Positions 59,804 through 64,000 of a stretch of DNA of 64,000 nucleotides are shown here, in pieces (the first letter of the stretch is position 1; each line of letters opens with the position of its first letter). The stretch lies in the NCBI GenBank assembly GCA_900199595.1, contig FZRB01000003.1, forward strand, positions 62,001 to 126,000, read 5' to 3'. Both the position numbers and the translations under genes were made by a program. Source of the stretch: Lachnospiraceae bacterium. Lineage in GTDB: Bacteria; Bacillota; Clostridia; Lachnospirales; Lachnospiraceae. The notes under the pieces are model-generated. The model was given only the letters and a program-made list of their open reading frames with translations. It did no database searches and had not been told where the DNA came from.

Positions 59804-60253
59804 ATGGCACTTAGTATGTTTGGTGAGTTTTTCCATAACGTAGATGCTAAGGGCAGACTTAGTGTTCCTTCAAAATTCAGAGATGCTCTTGGAACAACTG
59901 TTGTAATAGCCCAGGGACCGGAAAGGTGCCTCAGACTTTATTCACTTGAAAAATGGGAAGCTTTTGTAGCTGGCCTGGAAGAGCAGATAGACACAAGTAC
60001 AGTTGATGGACGACAGATGTTCAGAAAGCTGACAGCAAAATCAAGTGTTTGTGATATAGATTCTCAGGGAAGAATCATAGTTACACCGTCACTCAGAGAT
60101 TACGCCGGAATAACTAAAGAAGTTGCTGTAATTGGAAATGGTGGCAAGGCTGAGGTATGGGACAGAGCAAGATATGAAGCAGACCTCGGTGATGATGCAT
60201 ACAGCGATGAAGAGCTGGCAAAGAAGATTGCAGAATACAAGGTACAGTTGTAA
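59804..60253 (+). CDS. mraZ: MraZ, transcriptional regulator of the division/cell-wall operon
   Basis: A 149-residue protein with two AbrB-like MraZ repeats ([21 protein letters not shown] and later [23 protein letters not shown]). It binds GTGG repeats upstream of its own operon. AAAGGAGG precedes the ATG at 59804. Its stop overlaps the start of rsmH by one base. Confidence 0.97.
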   Translation: MALSMFGEFFHNVDAKGRLSVPSKFRDALGTTVVIAQGPERCLRLYSLEKWEAFVAGLEEQIDTSTVDGRQMFRKLTAKSSVCDIDSQGRIIVTPSLRDYAGITKEVAVIGNGGKAEVWDRARYEADLGDDAYSDEELAKKIAEYKVQL

Positions 60254-61185
60254 TGGAATTTAAACATATACCTATTATGCTGGATGCGGTTCTTGAGGGA
60301 CTTGATATAAAGCCTGACGGAACATATGTGGATGGAACGCTCGGGGGAGCAGGACATTCTTCAGAAATAGCAAAGAGACTTTCGGAAGAAGGTAGTCTGA
60401 TCGGAATAGATCAGGACATAGATGCCATAAAGGCAGCAACCGAAAGACTTGAGAGTTTTAAGAATATTCACATAGTCAGAAATAACTATGTAAATATAAA
60501 GTCCGTTCTATCCGAACTTGGAATAAACGGAGTGGACGGAATACTCCTTGATATAGGAGTTTCATCATATCAGCTGGATAATTATGAAAGAGGCTTCTCC
60601 TACAGGGAGGATGCACTTCTGGATATGAGAATGGATCAGTCAGCTGATTATACGGCTCAGGATATAGTAAATGATTATTCTGAAGCAGAACTTAGAAGAA
60701 TAATCAGTCTGTACGGAGAAGAGAAGTTCGCCGGAAGAATCGCTTCAAACATAGTTAAAGCGAGAGAGACCAAAAGAATAGAGACTACATTTGAATTAAA
60801 TGAAATAATCAAAGCCTCTATACCTGCGGCAGCAAGACGTACGGGTGGTAATCCGTCAAAGAAAACCTATCAGGCAATCAGGATAGAACTTAATAAAGAG
60901 CTCACAGTTCTGGAGGATGCTCTGGACGACATGATAGATGCTCTTAATCCTGGTGGAAGGCTGGTAATAATAACATTTCATTCTCTGGAAGACAGAATAG
61001 TAAAAAATAAGTTTAAAACGGCTGAGAATCCGTGTATCTGTCCTCCTGAATTTCCGGTATGTACCTGTGGAAGGAAATCAAAGGGAAGGGTCATAACCAG
61101 AAAACCTATTGTTGCTGATGAAAAAGAACTGGAAGTTAATCCAAGAAGCAGCAGTGCGAAGTTGAGGATATTTGAGAAGTCATAG
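60253..61185 (+). CDS. rsmH: 16S rRNA (cytosine(1402)-N4)-methyltransferase RsmH
   Basis: A 310-residue methyltransferase (MraW), typical length. The SAM motif is [14 protein letters not shown], and [15 protein letters not shown] and [15 protein letters not shown] are family hallmarks. It methylates C1402 in the ribosomal decoding centre. TAATG overlap with mraZ implies co-translation. Confidence 0.97.
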   Translation: MEFKHIPIMLDAVLEGLDIKPDGTYVDGTLGGAGHSSEIAKRLSEEGSLIGIDQDIDAIKAATERLESFKNIHIVRNNYVNIKSVLSELGINGVDGILLDIGVSSYQLDNYERGFSYREDALLDMRMDQSADYTAQDIVNDYSEAELRRIISLYGEEKFAGRIASNIVKARETKRIETTFELNEIIKASIPAAARRTGGNPSKKTYQAIRIELNKELTVLEDALDDMIDALNPGGRLVIITFHSLEDRIVKNKFKTAENPCICPPEFPVCTCGRKSKGRVITRKPIVADEKELEVNPRSSSAKLRIFEKS

Positions 61186-61217
61186 AAATAATACAGAAGA
61201 CATAAAAGGGGAAGAAT

Positions 61218-61691
61218 ATGGCTAGAGCAAGAGATATGTACTATGTAGATGGAAGTACAGTTAGAAAGGTTGAGGTTCCGGCTCCTGAGAGAGTCAAAAG
61301 ACCTGTAAGAACCAAAAAGACAAAAACATATCGTAAGGCAGCTGTAAAGGCTGAGAATTCTCTTGGATTTGACATGGGATACATGATAGTACTTTCTGTT
61401 ATGCTTATTCTTATGATAGCATCCTGTGTTGTTATGCTGTCAGTTCAGGGAAATATAGAAACAAAGGAAAGTAATATCGAAAGCTTACAGAGAGAACTGG
61501 AGTCAGTTCAGGCTGATAATGACGCATTTGAGGACTCTCTCAACAACATGTATTCACTTGATGATATATATAAGGTTGCAACAAGTGAGCTAGGCATGGT
61601 ATACTCTCAGAATGGTCAGATAATCCGTTACGACAAACAGGAGGATGATTACGTAAAACAGTATTCGGATGTGCCAAAAACAGTTGATTAG
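61218..61691 (+). CDS. ftsL: FtsL-like cell division protein
   Basis: A 157-residue bitopic protein: basic cytosolic N-terminus (~50 residues), one membrane helix (MGYMIVLSVMLILMIASCVVM), then a coiled coil (TKESNIESLQRELESVQADN). This topology and its place between rsmH and the PBP gene identify FtsL, although sequence similarity across FtsL proteins is low. Confidence 0.85.
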   Translation: MARARDMYYVDGSTVRKVEVPAPERVKRPVRTKKTKTYRKAAVKAENSLGFDMGYMIVLSVMLILMIASCVVMLSVQGNIETKESNIESLQRELESVQADNDAFEDSLNNMYSLDDIYKVATSELGMVYSQNGQIIRYDKQEDDYVKQYSDVPKTVD

Positions 61692-61696
61692 GAAAT

Positions 61697-61721
61697 AAGT
61701 CCCGGATTTTCTTCGGGACTT
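61697..61721 (+). other. hairpin between ftsL and the PBP gene
   Basis: AAGTCCCG and CGGGACTT pair around a 9-nt loop, followed by TATAT with no T run. Likely an mRNA processing or attenuation element inside the operon. Confidence 0.45.
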
Positions 61722-61735
61722 ATATCAGGATAATT

Positions 61736-63826
61736 ATGAGAAGAAGAACAATCATAAAAAGGAAAAGGAAAGTATTTACAGGGAGGATGCGTAAGCGTCT
61801 TCTCGTTTTGCTTTTATTGTTTAGTATGATGTTTATCGTTGTTATAGGTGCTACAGTGTACTATAACTTCGTCAGAGGAGATAAGTATTCTCAGAGAGTA
61901 CTTAGTCAGAATAACTATGAAAGCATATCGGTTCCGTTTAAGAGAGGAAATATATACGACCGTAACGGATCGATATTGGCAACAAGTACCAAGGTTTATA
62001 ATCTTGTATTGGAACCTAAGAACATACTGTCAAGCAGCAGAGCTGAAAAAGCAACAAGAGAGGCTATGAATAAGTATTTTGGCATAACCTCTGAAGAAAT
62101 GAATGAGTATCTGAAGGACAGTGAATCCTGGTACGAGGTTGTCAGAAAGAAGCTGACATATGATGAGGTAAAGGATTATCAGGCATATGTCAAAACAAGT
62201 GAAGGAAGTCTGGTAACAGGCGTATGGCTGCAGGATGAGTACGAAAGAAATTATCCTAGTAACGAACTGGCATGCCATATGCTTGGTTTTGTTGTAAGTG
62301 GAAATGAAGGAATCGGTGGTCTTGAGGGAAGCTATAACTCTTTCCTTAACGGACAGAACGGAAGAACATATTCCTATCTTGGTAAGGATAACAATCTTCA
62401 GAAGAGTCTTGAGGCTCCTGTTGATGGAGACAGTCTTGTAACTACCATAGATACAGAAACTCAAAGAATAGTTCAGAAGAACTGCGAAGAGTTTGAAGTT
62501 GAAATGAAGGGTGCAAAGAATATATCAGTTCTTGTAATGAATCCTAAGAACTGCGAGATTCTTGCCCTGTATAACAGTCATCAGTTTGACTGTAACAATG
62601 CATATTCCATGATTCCTACAAAGTATCAGTTCGAAGAAGCTGCAGGAATGTCAGATGAGGCATTTAAATCCATGGCTGAGTCCATGAAGGATGAGGATAA
62701 GCTGAATGCACTTAATGAGCTTTGGAGAAACTTCGTAGTCAGCGATTCCTTTGAACCGGGCTCCACATTTAAACCATTTACCATTTCGGGAGCCATGGAG
62801 GACGGAATCATATCAGGTGACGAGCAGTTCTTCTGTGATGGCGTTCAGCATATAGCTGATTATGATATAAACTGTCATAATGTATACGGACATGGAATGC
62901 TTTCAGTGTCCGAAGCCCTTGAGTATTCCTGTAATGACTGTCTTATGCAGATTGCGGCGCTGGAAGGTTCTACAATTTTTGATAAATATCAGGTTCTTTA
63001 TGGATTTGGTCAGAAAACAAATATTGATATATCCGGAGAAGCAAGTGATGAGGACCTCTATTCCATGGTTTATCATGAAGATACACTTAATCCTGTAGAG
63101 CTTGCCACATCCTCTTTTGGACAGGGTGTTACAGTTACTATGATGCAGCTGGGAACGGCCTTCTGCTCAGTAGTAAACGGCGGATATTATTATCAGCCTC
63201 ATGTGGTTAAGCAGATACTAGATTCCGATGGAAATGTAGTCAGAAGCTATGACAAGATACTTGTAAGAAGAACCATCTCAGAGGATACTTCAGCGAAGAT
63301 GAGACAGATTCTTAAAGAGGTTGTTGAAGAGGGTACAGGTAAGAAGGCTATAGTAGAAGGCTATGAGATAGGTGGCAAGACAGGAACGGCAGAGAAACTT
63401 CCCAGAGGAAACGGAAAATATATTCTTTCATTTATAGGGTTTGCGCCTGTAAGCGATCCTCAGGTAGTTATTTACTGCGTAGTAAATGAGCCGGGAGTGC
63501 CTGATCAGGCAAGTTCAGGAGCAGGAACGCTTCTCTTTAATAAGATAGCAGAAGATCTTCTTCCATACATGAACGTATACAGAACAGGAGATGCATCTCC
63601 TACAGATGCGGCTATGGAAGAGGTTGCAGTTCCGGTATTTGATGGAGATGCACCTGACGTCAGCGTAGCAGGAACCACTTATGAAGAAAATGTAGATCCT
63701 GAGCAGCTGGAAGAGACCGAGGAAACAGAAGAGACAGAACAGACTGACAGCGTATATGATGAAAACTACAGAGCTCCGGTATTTGAAACTGAGGGCTATG
63801 ATGAAACCTATGAAAATTATGAATAA
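61736..63826 (+). CDS. ftsI: class B penicillin-binding protein (FtsI/SpoVD type)
   Basis: A 696-residue transpeptidase: short basic N-terminus, one membrane anchor (~residues 19-42), a pedestal domain and the catalytic domain with SxxK EPGSTFKPF, SxN YSCNDC and KTG GGKTGTAEK. It cross-links septal peptidoglycan. It lacks the PASTA domains of SpoVD-type proteins. A long acidic C-terminal tail (LEETEETEETEQTDS) is unusual. It lies in the dcw operon. Confidence 0.95.
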   Translation: MRRRTIIKRKRKVFTGRMRKRLLVLLLLFSMMFIVVIGATVYYNFVRGDKYSQRVLSQNNYESISVPFKRGNIYDRNGSILATSTKVYNLVLEPKNILSSSRAEKATREAMNKYFGITSEEMNEYLKDSESWYEVVRKKLTYDEVKDYQAYVKTSEGSLVTGVWLQDEYERNYPSNELACHMLGFVVSGNEGIGGLEGSYNSFLNGQNGRTYSYLGKDNNLQKSLEAPVDGDSLVTTIDTETQRIVQKNCEEFEVEMKGAKNISVLVMNPKNCEILALYNSHQFDCNNAYSMIPTKYQFEEAAGMSDEAFKSMAESMKDEDKLNALNELWRNFVVSDSFEPGSTFKPFTISGAMEDGIISGDEQFFCDGVQHIADYDINCHNVYGHGMLSVSEALEYSCNDCLMQIAALEGSTIFDKYQVLYGFGQKTNIDISGEASDEDLYSMVYHEDTLNPVELATSSFGQGVTVTMMQLGTAFCSVVNGGYYYQPHVVKQILDSDGNVVRSYDKILVRRTISEDTSAKMRQILKEVVEEGTGKKAIVEGYEIGGKTGTAEKLPRGNGKYILSFIGFAPVSDPQVVIYCVVNEPGVPDQASSGAGTLLFNKIAEDLLPYMNVYRTGDASPTDAAMEEVAVPVFDGDAPDVSVAGTTYEENVDPEQLEETEETEETEQTDSVYDENYRAPVFETEGYDETYENYE

Positions 63827-63868
63827 AGAGTTGTAATTTAGTTCAGAAATTACAATAAGGAGGACAAC

Positions 63869-64000
63869 ATGAAAGGTAAGTATGTAATTGTTGCCGGTGC
63901 AGGAAAAAGCGGTGTAGCAGCAACAGGACTTCTTATAAGAAATGGTGCAAGAGTAACACTTTATGATGAGAACACAGAACTTGATAAAGAAGCTGTATTA
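63869..64000 (+). CDS. murD: MurD, UDP-N-acetylmuramoyl-L-alanine:D-glutamate ligase (partial, runs off the window)
   Basis: The first 44 codons start after AAGGAGG and read YVIVAGAGKSGVAATGLLIRNGARVTLYDE, the N-terminal Rossmann-like substrate domain of MurD. The gene continues past position 64000. It follows the PBP gene directly, so mraY is absent between them, unlike the common dcw order. Confidence 0.88.
   Translation, partial: MKGKYVIVAGAGKSGVAATGLLIRNGARVTLYDENTELDKEAVL

Overview
The window looks like chromosome of a low-GC, anaerobic Firmicute of the Lachnospiraceae (Butyrivibrio-like). This is inferred from the AT-rich codon use, strong AGGAGG-type ribosome sites, a DUF3793 gene next to a flavodoxin, two FeoA/FeoB iron systems with a FeoB-associated Cys-rich protein, NHLM-type peptide export, TIGR02172-type kinase-like proteins and a mraZ-rsmH-ftsL-PBP-murD division cluster. 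No rRNA, tRNA or CRISPR array was seen.

Layout. 1-4.7 kb: DUF3793, flavodoxin, enolase, a first ATC-hydrolase-like protein and a C1 aminopeptidase. 4.8-15.9 kb: an accessory island of small paralogues (three more ATC-hydrolase-like proteins, two pairs of small membrane proteins, three methyltransferases, GNAT, ZIP transporter, alpha/beta hydrolase, aldo/keto reductase with a TetR regulator, isochorismatase) with gene fragments and a duplicated gene tail. 16.3-17.9 kb: a Mn2+ (yybP-ykoY) riboswitch with a terminator controls an unusual MntP-ZIP fusion transporter. 18-22 kb: a MacB/FtsX-type ABC exporter with a TetR regulator. 22-26 kb: glutathione peroxidase, a TetR regulator with a palindromic operator, a hairpin-rich repeat element, small redox and membrane genes and a glycosyltransferase. 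26.1-32.3 kb: an AraC regulator and two successive feoA-feoB loci.

32.4-53.5 kb is the most interesting part. A PAP2 phosphatase, a kinase-like protein and a protein phosphatase lead into a peptide (RiPP) locus: a truncated lipoprotein, a short NHLM HlyD-like adaptor, a C39-peptidase ABC exporter, a second NHLM ABC exporter, a SPASM radical SAM enzyme and two near-twin Cys-rich precursor peptides with identical double-glycine leaders. It is followed by a HAD phosphatase, a FGGY kinase, a PP2C/HATPase/STAS partner-switching set without an obvious sigma factor, a fucosyltransferase-like protein, a one-module A-PCP-C NRPS and a MATE exporter with a C-terminal HATPase-like domain. An identical 20-bp sequence lies in the promoter regions at both ends of the RiPP half, so the two halves may be co-regulated. 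The joint product is unknown.

53.5-57 kb: a ThiXYZ-like transporter for thiamine-pyrimidine precursors, then a scar with a decayed GNAT gene, a small ORF and an integrase remnant. 57-64 kb: core genes ychF and lgt, separated by a 25-bp-stem hairpin and four tandem 62-bp hairpin repeats, then the division/cell-wall operon with MraZ-type operator repeats, running into a partial murD. A family of short perfect hairpins with 3-nt loops recurs in intergenic DNA. It includes a mobile-looking element with two long inverted copies (23.4 and 42.4 kb) and a 39-bp solo copy (29.6 kb).
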